A stretch of 64,000 nucleotides of DNA, from contig JARCOQ010000005.1 of NCBI GenBank assembly GCA_029207755.1, positions 53,967,563 through 54,031,562 on the forward strand. Reading direction: 5' to 3'. Positions within the stretch are counted from its first letter, which is position 1, and each line of letters starts with the position of its first letter. The stretch is from Chamaea fasciata. Its lineage: Eukaryota > Chordata > Aves > Passeriformes > Sylviidae. The notes below the pieces were generated by a model. That model did not search any database, had not been told where the DNA came from, and worked only from the letters and a program-made list of their open reading frames with translations. Positions 12,601-32,175 of this stretch are shown here, piece by piece. The translations under genes were made by a program, and so were the position numbers.

Positions 12601-15600
12601 ATGCATTACTGACACTGTGACTGAAACAAAAATCTGTTCCGTGGTCAAAAGAGGAACTGGATGAGAGAAAAGAAATCATGAGTTGAGCTGTGATCATTAC
12701 AAATACTTAGGAGCTGGGTATTCACAGTACATAAATATTACCCTGACACAGAATTCAGGACAGGGTAGATTTCTCTGAGAACAGGGCAAAGCAGAACTTA
12801 GGAGGAGGATAAGATAGGCAGGGTGAGATGGATGTAACATGTGAGACACCATGACATAAGATTGCTTGTGCCATGATTGTGCCCGGAAACCTGAGTCAGA
12901 TCCTGTGATCCCACAGCATAAAATGCCATGTCAATTTCTCAGAGGCATTCCCCCTAAAACACTTTAAACCTTCATCAAGAGCAGTGACCCTATCTGTTCC
13001 CGTTTGAGTTTCCACTGGCTTTTAGGTTAAAGCTCCAAGTAGAGCAAAGAGTAAAAAATACCAGTTGGGAGAATAAACATTACCCTGGCACACTCTGAGC
13101 TGGCCAGCTAAAGAATTTATCCTACCAGAGAATAAATATGAGGATGAAAGTTCTCAATAAAAACAGATTCCAAGAAAGCCATCCAATTGTATGGCTCTGA
13201 TCTTCATTTTCTACCTGAAGGAAACCATAGATAAGTGCAAGCTGGGCTATCTCCACTGCGGTTTTCAATCTTCAGACCAGCTGGAAAGGGATAAGAATAA
13301 TCAGGAGGCTCTGCATGCTCTGAGGTGGAGTGGCAGCAAAGAAGGGCTTATACAAAACTCATTAGGAAAGCACCCTTTATTTCCTGACCCAGATACCTGT
13401 GATAGGTGTGGGTTATGCCAGAGCCAGTGTGGGAAGCACAATGTAAACATCAGAGACACAGACATAATTAGTTACATAATTGAACAGATTCAGTGGCTCA
13501 TGCACTTCACAATTACTTTTCCAAGGGATGTTGCTGTTACCTGCTGCTTGAGATAGAAATATCCACAACCTTTTGCAACACCAAATCTCACCTAATAAGA
13601 CATTTCACCAGTGAAGAAGCACCCTGGTTTAAATAAAACTCCTAGAGCCATTGTCTGAGGCCCTGAACAGCCAGAAGCACTTAGAATTTCTCTTTTCCTA
13701 TTTCTGTGGTAGCACTAGTGCCATTTTTACATGCTGAAGTGCCATCAGTTCCTTGAGGACTGGCCAAACCCCAGCGTTAGAGAGCAGTCTTTGCAAGGAT
13801 CCACTGAGGCCCATTCACAAGGTAACCCGACCTGATTCAATTTTTCCCATCTGCTAAGGAGATCATGACAGAATTCATCATAGCTGCAGGCCAGGCAGGC
13901 AACAGAGGGAATCTGAGCTGGGGGTGGCACTCCTAGACCTGCTCCCTTTCCTTTGTTAGCCCGGGCACTCAGTGCTGCTATAAATACACAGCAGTCACTT
14001 GACCTTGGCAGTTGCTTTGGCTGCAATGATTCTCCTTTGCAGCTGGCAGGGGTTCAAGAGGAGCACATGCCCTGCTGCCCCTGCTGCTCAGCTGGAAGGA
14101 ATGACCTTCCCCTTGCTCTGAAGGTGCAGCTTTGTGGGTGCCTTATGCTCAGCTAAGAAGGACGAACCCCAAACCAGTGATCCCCACATCCTTTTTTCCC
14201 GATACATATTCCTATTCACTTTTCAGACTGAATCAGACTGAATCAGACTAAAAATCAATCGGATTTTTTTCCCCTCCAACAATTCAGCCCACTTTCAGAG
14301 TGAAGGAAAAGAAAATGGAATCAACACATTTTTCCCCCCATGGCAAACATGAATTGGAACAGATGAGTCAAGATAACTTGTCCTTTTTCTTTCATTTAAG
14401 AAGACTAGGCAACTATAAATGTATGCTTTGTTTATCTAAAGGTAGATGAGAAAAACCCCATCATCAAAGTCTATATCCATCTTTCCTCTTCATAATTTCC
14501 CATTGAAGTTTTCTAAGCCAGCTGACCAGGACCCTCTAAAATACTACTGGGAGGTGAGCAGCCCTGCAGGCACTTCACTCTCTCAGTCTGTATTTTAGGA
14601 TTAGTCATATTGTCCTCAGGATCACATGTCAGGTGCTGATATTCTGCCACTAATGTCTGTGAGGTGCTGTGTTTTCTCCAGTTAAATTCCTAGATCAACA
14701 GTTCACTGCTGAGCAAGCCCAGGACAGCTTTTGTCACATCAGGTTTCAGAATCACAGCCTCATGCCAGGCAGATCTTTCAATGAAGTGTTTTCCTTTACC
14801 GAGGAACCATCCATGGGAGGAAAGGCTGCCCAAGGCCAGTGCTCACTGGCATTTTTCATGGCAAAAACAAACAGAAGAGGGCAGGGCTATTTCTGCTTAT
14901 TTCTTCTGCATTCCTGTAATAGCCAGCATCTTATAATGGGTATTTAGATAATATTACAGTTCACAAATGCTACGTTAAAAGGCAACTGAGATGTTGCCCA
15001 GAAGTCACAACTCTATTTTTTTTGTCATTTACAAAAAAATGAAGCAGAGCCCTGGCTGATTCTTAGAAGTGCTGCTGCTTCAGTTAATATCGATTTGAAT
15101 GTTGTCAGAATGCCACACTCTACCAGTAGCACTTACTATGTGGAGCAGTGTAATGATGCCACAGTGGAACAGTTCCCTTAGACACGTGTCAGGTGTCCAA
15201 GGTGCCTGGGCTGATTCAGCAGGTTTTCTATGCAGAGGTGACATAAACTGTCCAGGAACAGGAGCTTGCTCTACAAGATGAGCCTCCCTGCCTGAAACTC
15301 TTTCCAAAGTCGAACTGCACTGCCAAATCCTTCCCAGTACTGATGGAGTTTTAGCATGGGCAGAATTAGAGGGAGAGAGAGAGTGCAAAGAGAACAGGAA
15401 TAAGCACTTGATAAGGATAAATCATCCATGCTCATGCAGCTCATTCAGGTGCTCTCTGGAAGTCAGGAGAGCAAAAACTTGTTTATTTTATTAAAGGTTA
15501 TTAAAATTACCTTCTACAAACAGGGACAGATGTCAAGTTCCTTCATTCCATGAAGGATGTGGGTCTGTAGATGCCCTCTAAGCGTACTTCCTATCACAGA

Positions 15601-18600
15601 GCAGGACAATTTAATTATGTTTTGTACAGCAATGGAACAACCGGAGAGAGAGTGGAATTTAATTACTTTTGTGGGTTTACTTGATTTGAAAGGTGAGCAC
15701 CATGTCCACAGCAGTTCCAGCAGCTGCAATGGTATTGAACATCACTTGTGACATAATGTAGGCAGGCACAATATAATGTGAAATGTATTAAGCAGCATCA
15801 CACTTTCAACAATTTCATTGAAGAATAGGTTTGCAGAAGTGAGTGATTACAGGGTGCATCAGGAAAAGTAAACAATAAGTTTAGGAAATCACAGAATTTT
15901 AAGGGGCTTTTAATCTACTCACTGATGAAGAAATACATGAGTATGTTAAGCACTGAAGGCAGTAGTGAGAAGAGCACCAGTCAGTAACTAGAGGGATGAC
16001 TTGGGAAAAAATAGAGGGATTGACACTTATCCCATAATGTTCATTAATTGTTTGTCTTCAGTTCCATGAACTTTTCAAAACAGCTCAGATAAAGGCCTCT
16101 ATTTCTCAGGCATTGATCCAGCCCAGCCAGGCACAGCAGTCACAGTGAAGTAATAAAAGAATAAGACAAATCTCGATCACACAAAATGCAGTTTTTATCT
16201 GCTTACAGGATAGTTTTAATGCAAAATGCTTCACTATTTTTTCAAACTTTAAAAACAAACCACTTCTAGTTGCACTTTTGGAAGCTGGAAGCCCCTGCCA
16301 TCTAACATGCACCCTTCTAAATGTATTACTTTTAATTACTAGTCCAAGTACTGATCAATAAAACTAAAATCCAGGCAGGACAAATTGCTACGTACTTTCC
16401 TTAATGTGCCAAAAAGCAAATCAACAAACTGCAGGAAGCTTGTGACTTTCTGGATGTGTCTCAGCATTAACCTGCAAGTTTACAATGACAGGGAGATTTT
16501 GGGAGTACAAGCTAAATGCAGTAAATCTCTGGCACATGTCAAAGAAAAAAAAATTGTGGTGCTTATTTAGCCAGTGTAGCTCATATTAGTGCTGGGGCTG
16601 ATTCAAGACAGTTTACAACAGGTTACGTCCATGGGTTGCTATTAATAAGAAGTGTTGGAATTACAACATCGGGCAGAGGAAGAAGCATTCACGGACACTA
16701 AACTGAGCTGAGTGAAGGCAATTCACACCCCCAGCTCCTTAGTCTGTGGAAATGTAAGCTTCTCTAGAAGGCAGCTCAGAGTGCCAGCTTAATTTAGACT
16801 CAGGTTACAGGAGAGGCAGAGAACTGACTTAGTGTTTTCCAGCCATGACACAGGGAAGGGACTCTCCCTGTGCTTCTTCCTCCTGGGCCTTCCTGAGCTG
16901 TGTCTGGTATTCGCTGGGCACTTCACCAAGCCCAGTCAGTTGGCTAATGAACAAAAAACTGCTTCAAGGAAATAAAACTGATAGTTTTCTGCTGATTTAA
17001 TGAGCTGAAATGGCTCAGGAAGAGAGTAGAGAAGCTTGTGCATGTGAGGGATAAGCAGGGGTGGGGGGCAGCCCTTTGAGACTTGCCCGATCCCACCGAG
17101 CTCAGCTTTGGACTCAGCTCCACTGGGAAACATCACACTTGGCTTCTCTCTTTATGGAGACAAATTTTAAGTGGGTACCTGCTAGATCCAAATCAAAGAT
17201 ATTTGTTGCAGTCATCCTAAAGTTCCTGTCTCACTTGGCTTTGCCTACAGCATTACAAACCAAAGTGGAAGCTTGATTGGTTGAATAACTGAGCTATGTT
17301 TTATAGTTTGAAGGAGGAGATTCAAAATGTGTTCAGATACATATTCCCTTATCTTTTGTGCATCACCCTCTAGGACCACTGCTGGAAAACATAACTCTCA
17401 TCGTTTCACAGAGAATTTGTACCTGTCCCCACTTCCAGCAATGATTTCCCCCCTGCAAGCCCCTCTAACCAGAGGAACTGATTTGCAGGTCAGGTGAAAC
17501 AAGCTGTGACTGAGGATACTCCAGGAGCCTCCCCAGCATTTGGATGGAGATTGACACTGCCTTTGCCAACAGTTCTCTTCCCCGTCCCCAGGAATCCAAC
17601 ACCATCAAGGGTAGGATGTTCCCTCACACCACCTGATTAAAGGAATTCTGCCAAATTCCATCAAGAAATCCCTGCCATTACGACTCCTCTCTGTGTACAG
17701 TGCAAAGCTTGTCCCTAGACACAGGATTCAGATGTAGCAAGGGAGGCAAACCTTCCTCAGGACTGGGAAATGTTAAATAATGCTTTCTGGAAGCTCAGCT
17801 GTGACCACAGCTTTTTCCACAGAACTTGTGCTCTGTGAATGGCAGTGCTAAGGGTCCAGAGTGCAATATGGCAAAGGTTCTTCAGCTATCACTGGATGCT
17901 TCCCAAACAGGAGGGCGGTCAGTCAGCCTTGACCCTTAACATCAGCAATCTGCTTCAAAGGCAGTGGCTGCAAGCCTGTGATGGCTCTGGAGAGGTTTAT
18001 GTAAACCACAGACAGAGCTACAGTAAAACAGGCAAAAATGTATTTGGTCTGTCTCCAGAATTACTTTTAACGAGGTAAATTGTGGGATCATGTAAGTGAA
18101 AGTCTAGGTGAGAGTGGGAGCAGTGAATCTGTTCTCCAGCAAAATTCACTGTAAGCAATATCCAGACATGGGAGTTCAAATAACGTAACTTGGAGTTCCT
18201 TCTCCCAGTACAACACGCGTACAAGGAAACCTGGATTCAGCTCCTAAAGAGGTAGTAAGTCCTATGGCTGTGGAACTACTTCAGAAGTCATTAAAGGCAC
18301 AAGATGTGTTTCTATGTGAAGCCCTACCAAAAAATGTAACACGATGTATTATTGTATTACAGGAGTCAATTCTTACATACTACCTCACTGCTATTACAAT
18401 AGGACTGTACAGGACTACTACAAAAATCTCTGCACAAAGATCAATCGAGGTGCTACATACCAGATATGCTACACCCTATGTGTGATTGCAGCGGGTGATT
18501 GCACTGATGTAGAAGACTCTCCAGCATGAACACAGCCTTGCATCTGTGTCTGGAGAACTGTTAGCCTGACAAGGCTTCATTCCTTCAGACATACAAATAA

Positions 18601-19990
18601 AACTATAAAGTCCATACATAAAAATCTTAGGACCACTAAGATTTCTGAACTGTTTTCTGAACAGTTAATCAGTTCAGAGGAAAAAAAACCCCACATCTTT
18701 ATTGTATGGAAATTCATCTACTGATAAAAAAATAATTGCCTGTAATCTCAATTTCATATATTTTTGCTTGCATGTTGTACTGTTTGCGCCATTTCTGTCT
18801 TGTCACTCTGTTTAGCAGCTGTAGTTTCTCCTCAAGTTTTTAATGAGCCAGAGCTCATTAAATCAATGCAGTTTAGTTCTTCCAAATTGGTTGCTATTAC
18901 TTACCTAATTGTAAAACTCATCACCATTTGTTTCCTCTGGCATCAAAGATATTCATTAACTGAGATCATCACATTTCACTCCTTTTGCACTATAGCCCCC
19001 AAGCTCATGATGTGTTTGTTTGGTTTTTTTTATTAACTCCACCATAAAGCACTTAACTATTATGAGTGCGTTATCTGTTTACACTGTCTAATCTTTAAAC
19101 AAAAATTAAACAGAAAGTCAGCTCGCTGCCAAAAAATAAGGGACCATTCCTTCAAACAAAACTAGGGGAAAAGAAGCTTGCAAAGCTGCCACTCCAAGAT
19201 CGTTTTTTCCTTATTGTGTGTTGTATTTTCTCTCCAAATGGCAAATCTAGGTGAAGAAGCACAGAATTCACATAGGTGGACCAGAATTTTAATTCAGCAC
19301 CTGCCAACACTGCGTGTGACAGCACTTAACGATTTCCAGTAGATTAATTCACTTCTCTGTATTTTGCAAAGCTGAACATCTAATTCTTTTCCCTTCATTA
19401 CATTCATGTGCAATAATGCTTAGAATACATCCATCCTGTAGAGAAAAGACCTGATCTACCAGGTCTAACACAGCGGGAGAGAACCTTTACATTGCCATCA
19501 GCCCTACATCCCATCCTGTGATGTAAGAGATTCCTTCCCTTACTAGATAAATTTTTTCATGACTTAGGGCTACAGCCGCCATCCGACCATGGCCATCAGA
19601 ACATCAGCATCTTGCTGTGTGAAACAGTCCCATGCATAGAGTTTTTCATCTGAGATCTCTCTTTTTTAATATCGGATTTAAGGGCAGTTTTGGAAAAAAG
19701 AAACAGTATGGAAATCCTATCTACTTTCATTTTGGGAAGATGATGGGACAGATGGAAGTAGTGAAGTATCTCAGACTTATCTAATGGCACACTTTGTGTA
19801 CAACCCAAAAGTTGAATGTGCCTAAAATGTATACACAAAATATATGTTGTAATTGTATGAAGGTTACCAGGCAAATTTATTTACACTGTGTCCTTTAGCA
19901 TTAGGGTTTGTTTTTCTGGAGAACTGCACTGCATCAAAAATGCCAATGTTGCCAAACTGGAGCTGAACTTTGAAACTGTGACCTGTCACC
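6670..19990. other. Long intergenic stretch, no gene supported
   Basis: I read both strands for exons with splice signals, tRNA-like folds and known repeat ends, and can support none. The longest open frames (6945-7526, 8040-8621, 9078-9710, 10530-11063) have no recognisable domain, no family resemblance and ordinary intergenic composition. A 16-nt A run lies at 7778-7793. A 17-bp unit (tgtcctggcacacgggg) is directly repeated, the second copy partial, near 9282-9313. A short tandem of cagactgaat lies near 14225-14248. Confidence 0.5.
7778..7793. repeat. Poly(A) run, 16 nt
   Basis: Simple A homopolymer. No retrotransposon body recognised upstream. Confidence 0.8.
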
Positions 19991-19994
19991 AGGA

Positions 19995-20080
19995 GACTTT
20001 CCATGTGACCTTGGGGAGATCTTTTCACCTCTCTGTGCCTCAGTCCTCCATCATCTGGAACAATAAGTAAGTAAATAATT
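19995..20080 (+). mobile_element. MIR-like SINE relic
   Basis: The stretch reads tgtgaccttggggagatctt, then a T-rich step, then cacctctctgtgcctcag, then tcctccatcatctgg and an AT-rich tail with aataagtaag. This follows, in order, the core and 3' part of MIR as I remember it (tgaccttgggcaagtcactt, aacctctctgtgcctcag, tttcctcatctg). MIRs are ancient amniote tRNA-derived SINEs and are scarce and badly decayed in birds. The match is by eye; a RepeatMasker comparison would settle it. Confidence 0.65.
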
Positions 20081-21003
20081 AAGAGCAGGGAGAGGGAATA
20101 AACTTCTTTCTTGCACCATCTTGCTCCTGCATTGTCTATTTACATTGAAAGGACTTCAGGGAGGGGACTGAATACCCTGTGCTTTTAGTACTGCATGCAA
20201 AATGAAGCCTGATCTAAATAAGGGCCCAGAAGAGCTGTTGTAGCCTGTGGTAGATGGTCCAGTCTGCCTTTTAAAGCTTTAATATCTTGCAAATAGGAAT
20301 GTGGCATTTCCCTCTCTAATTCCAAATGCTACTGTGATAATTGATTATTGAAAGTTCATAAGGAGAGAGAAGGATCCTGTCCAAAGAAGACACAATGCAG
20401 TGGTGAAGGTTCCTCACAGCAGGAACTGGCAGGACAAGGACCCTTGGTTATGGTTCAAGAATTAAAAACCTTCCTCTGGTCCTTCCCTAATCTCTCCAGA
20501 ATCTTTTTATCTGCCTTCCTATTTCCTTAAATTTCAGCTGTGCATGTTCCTGTTGCGATTATAGAAGACAGATTTTCTGATCCTTACATTTCATTGTGTT
20601 ATTATTATTTACCTCCAGCTCCCATTGCATCTGTAATTTCAGTCTTGAATTGATTTTCTTACAGCAAGCTGCTACCTGAAGAATCATGTGGATGGCTTAA
20701 CTAATTTCTTTCCCTGCAGGGGACCCTTTGCAACGTCAAACAACGTGAAGAAGCAAAGTAGCCCCAGTAAGGCAGTGAATTAAAGCCAGCATGGATCTGT
20801 ACTGATCTGCTGCCCAGAAAAGCAGGTTCCATCCTTTGCTCACCACCATCCTCACCACCTCTGTCATGTGCACACCATCATTTGTTTGGCTGCTTGGTGA
20901 GCCACAGGGCATTAATCCAGTTATTACTAAACCTGGCAAAATATCTGGCAAAAAAAAGAAAAAAAAATCAATGAAACTTTAAACTAGCCGCAGCAACAAA
21001 ATT

Positions 21004-21017
21004 AAAGAAAAAAAAAG

Positions 21018-21057
<40 letters not shown>

Positions 21058-21070
21058 AGAAAGAAAAAAA
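21004..21070. repeat. Long poly(A) tract with 37-nt pure run
   Basis: The A-rich tract includes an uninterrupted run of 37 A at 21018-21054, flanked by AAAG/GAGA interruptions. It lies just over 0.5 kb before the GC-rich promoter region of LDHB begins. It could be the tail of an unrecognised retroposed sequence or a simple homopolymer; I recognise no element body on either side. Its exact length is likely to vary and may be affected by sequencing error. Confidence 0.9.
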
Positions 21071-22199
21071 GGTAGCCGTAGTCATAGGCAGGCAGAGCTA
21101 GGCTCTCTGCCTAGTCCCATTTAACCCAGTGACTTACTTGGGAAGACTGGAATCTCGTGTTGTGTTTTCCCTCTTGTGAGAGAGACTAAATCATGTGTGA
21201 TGCGGAACTCAACCTAGCTTCCCCACCGTAACGAATTGCATACCATTATACCATTCAGTGTTTTGTTTGTACTTTCTTCCTTCACAGCTAGAAAGATGTA
21301 ATGTTACAGCACTGTTTGCTATTATGCCGTATTTTGCTTGCTTTGGTCCTGGAGGAATTTCAAGAAATCGCTTCTTTCTCTGCTCAGCAACAGTGGCCGA
21401 TCGTACACCCAGATTTTCAGTTTGTGCGTTCCGTGGGTCTGAGGAAAATATCATCTGACTCTTACTGCTACTTACAGTGCCGGATGTGCTTATTACTTTA
21501 ACACGGCGTTAAAATACATTCACGCTTATTACCATTTTTAAGGGATGCCCTACTGGGATATGGCGAAATAGAGTGAGTGTGATGTGGGTCTGGCCGAAGC
21601 CGAGGGAGAGGGAGGAGGCGCGGCGGTGGCGGCTCTGCTCAGGTTACATTCCTTGTTGGCCTGCCTCAGGTTACATCCCTTATTCCTGTCAAAGACATTG
21701 CACTGTGCCCCGGGAGGGGGATTCGTCCAACCACCAAAAATCCAACCGGAGTCAGCCCCAGGGCAGAAATACGCGAGTGCAAAAATCAGGTACCCCTGAC
21801 TGAGGAGATATCCCCAACTTGAGCAACTTCTCTCCGACAGATCAGGTAAAATGCTTTAATTTTGCCGTATTTTAACCTCGCTTGCAGCGATTCTGGCCAA
21901 GCCTGTGGCTCTGAGACGCCAGGGACCAACAGCCCCGCTGTCCCCGGTGAAAGTGACGCTGCCGAGGCCACCTGTGCCCAGTGTCGCACGGCCACCCTCG
22001 GGCCCGGCAGCATCGCCGCCGCCGGCCGCGCACCCAGCGGGGACACAGCTCCGGGGACGGGCTCGCAGCGCCGGCCCTGCGCCACTGCGGGCCCGGGGCG
22101 GAGCAGCGACATCCTTGAGGCGCCGTCCTTGCCGGGGATTGAGCGCGGCCGCCGCCTCCCCCAGCCCCGCCGCCGGGCCCGCCCCTTCCGTTGCGGAGA

Positions 22200-22320
22200 G
22201 CTCATTGCCCGAGCCCCGCGCTCCCCTCGCTCCCCTCGCCGCTCCCGCGCCCCTCCCGTGCCCCTCCCGTTACGGAGCGCTCGTTGCCCCTCTCCGCTCC
22301 TGCGCCGCTCCCGCTGCCCG
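22200..22320 (+). other. LDHB: Probable non-coding exon 1 of LDHB (limits uncertain)
   Basis: The first coding exon begins with only 6 nt of leader after its acceptor (23,139|23,140), so a separate 5' leader exon must exist in the CpG island. The best donor I see is CCG|GTGCGT at 22,320/22,321, directly after a C-rich, pyrimidine-biased stretch typical of an initiator region. A competing donor is GAG|GTGAAT at 22,830/22,831. The 5' boundary is only a guess because transcription starts cannot be read from sequence alone. Confidence 0.35.
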
Positions 22321-22465
22321 GTGCGTACGGGGAGACCCCGCTCCGGGATGGGGGGTGCTGGATGGCCGCCCAGCCGGCCCGTCACTTCTCCCCCGGGCGG
22401 CTTCATCCCGCCGGGGTTCGGCCGCGGGCCGAGCATCACTGCGTGGCCAACGGGTGATGCCTGGA

Positions 22466-22660
22466 GTGGCCGGAGCCGAGCTGCGGTTCCCGGAGGTTTG
22501 GGTTGGGGATGTGGGGTGGCCGGAGCCGGGCTGTAGCTCCCGGGAGCTTGGAGCGACCGGCGCCGTTGCTCTCGAGGGTTTTGGGTGGCCGGAGCTGGGC
22601 TGTAGCTCCCGAGCGTTGGGGTTTGGGGTGGCCGGAGCCGGGCGGTGGCTCCGGGCTGGT
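22466..22660 (+). repeat. GC-rich minisatellite, about 43-69 bp units
   Basis: The core GTGGCCGGAGC(C/T)GRGC begins at 22,466, 22,516, 22,585 and 22,628. Each copy continues with a GCTG(T/C)(A/G)G(C/T)TCCCG-like block and a TTGGG spacer. A degenerate extra unit lies at about 22,550-22,583. The spacing of 50, 69 and 43 bp shows unit gain and loss. It falls just inside LDHB intron 1 if the 22,320 donor is used. Confidence 0.85.
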
Positions 22661-23145
22661 CCCCGGCCGTGCTCAGGGTGCCCCGGTGCCGCCGCGGCCC
22701 CGGCTCCCCTGCGAGCCTCAGGGGCCCGTGGAAAGGAGCCGGGGAAATCCTAGCCCGCTCCCGGCGGCCCGGCTGGCTCATGGAGTCCCGTCCCGGAGCC
22801 CACAGATGTAACCACTTCTGTGCCGAGAGGTGAATGCCCAGGGCCCGGCAGCGCTGATGGAATTTCACCCTCCCGCGGGCGGCTCTGGGAACACTGTTCG
22901 CGGGGTGCGCTGCCGGAGTCTGCCCTGGCTGGGCACAGCGAGGGCAGGGACCCGGGGCCCTTGGCCGCGGTGGGTGTGTGTGGTGACTCGTGGCTGGGAA
23001 GGAGCCCCGCGAGCAAGGGCAGCGTGCCTGGAGCTGCCTTACGTAAACCCGGCTGTGGCAGGTGACTCCTCCATTCAGAACATGCCTTTCGGCTCCCTCT
23101 GGCCCGCTCTGATCCACATCTTTCCGTCTCTCCTCGCAGAACACC

Positions 23146-31991
<8,846 letters not shown>

Positions 31992-32175
31992 TTCATGAAT
32001 GTTAGGTTCCAGCAATAGAAAAACAGCATGTTGTTTGCAGATGTGGGCTCTACTCACTATTATATCTCAGTGGTTAACACGAAATGTTCTTCCAGACTTT
32101 GTCCATGGTGGCTAAACTTACGCTTGCTGCAACGCACAAACCTTACGAACAAATAAAAGCAATTTTCCGGCATCT
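31992..32175 (+). terminator. LDHB: LDHB 3' UTR and poly(A) signal
   Basis: A canonical AATAAA lies at 32,152-32,157, about 160 nt after the stop. A cleavage site is expected roughly 15-20 nt later, followed by a T/G-rich element (tttggttgtcttagtg, 32,175-32,190) suited to cleavage-factor binding. The short 3' UTR is typical of LDHB. Confidence 0.85.

Larger units (their letters stand above)
21590..23050. promoter_or_regulatory. LDHB: LDHB CpG island and promoter region
   Basis: From about 21,590, and very strongly from 21,890, the sequence becomes GC- and CpG-rich with clusters of CCGCCC/GGGCGG-type boxes (for example CCCGCCCCTTCCG at about 22,179). It falls back to normal composition near 23,050, just before the first coding exon. 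This is the usual promoter type of LDHB in vertebrates, which has a non-coding first exon. No TATA box is evident, so the start site is probably dispersed. An imperfect direct repeat lies within it: the block at 22,186-22,210 (ttccgttgcggagagctc, then attgccc) recurs at 22,266-22,288 with four substitutions. Long open frames on both strands here come from the lack of A/T-rich stop codons and should not be taken as genes. Confidence 0.85.

Noticed and set aside
15886..15925. aatcacagaattttaagggg, considered as a CR1 tail
   Set aside because: The likeness covers only the first few bases and does not continue into the CR1 sequence.
18264..18529. Two overlapping Cys- and Tyr-containing open frames, one vaguely like a small secreted peptide
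   Set aside because: The cysteine spacing fits no defensin or other small-peptide family I know, and the two frames contradict each other.
20736..20951. 71-residue - strand frame beside the long poly(A) run, considered as a retroposed gene
   Set aside because: No known protein recognised, and the A run would lie on the wrong side for a - strand retroposed coding sequence.
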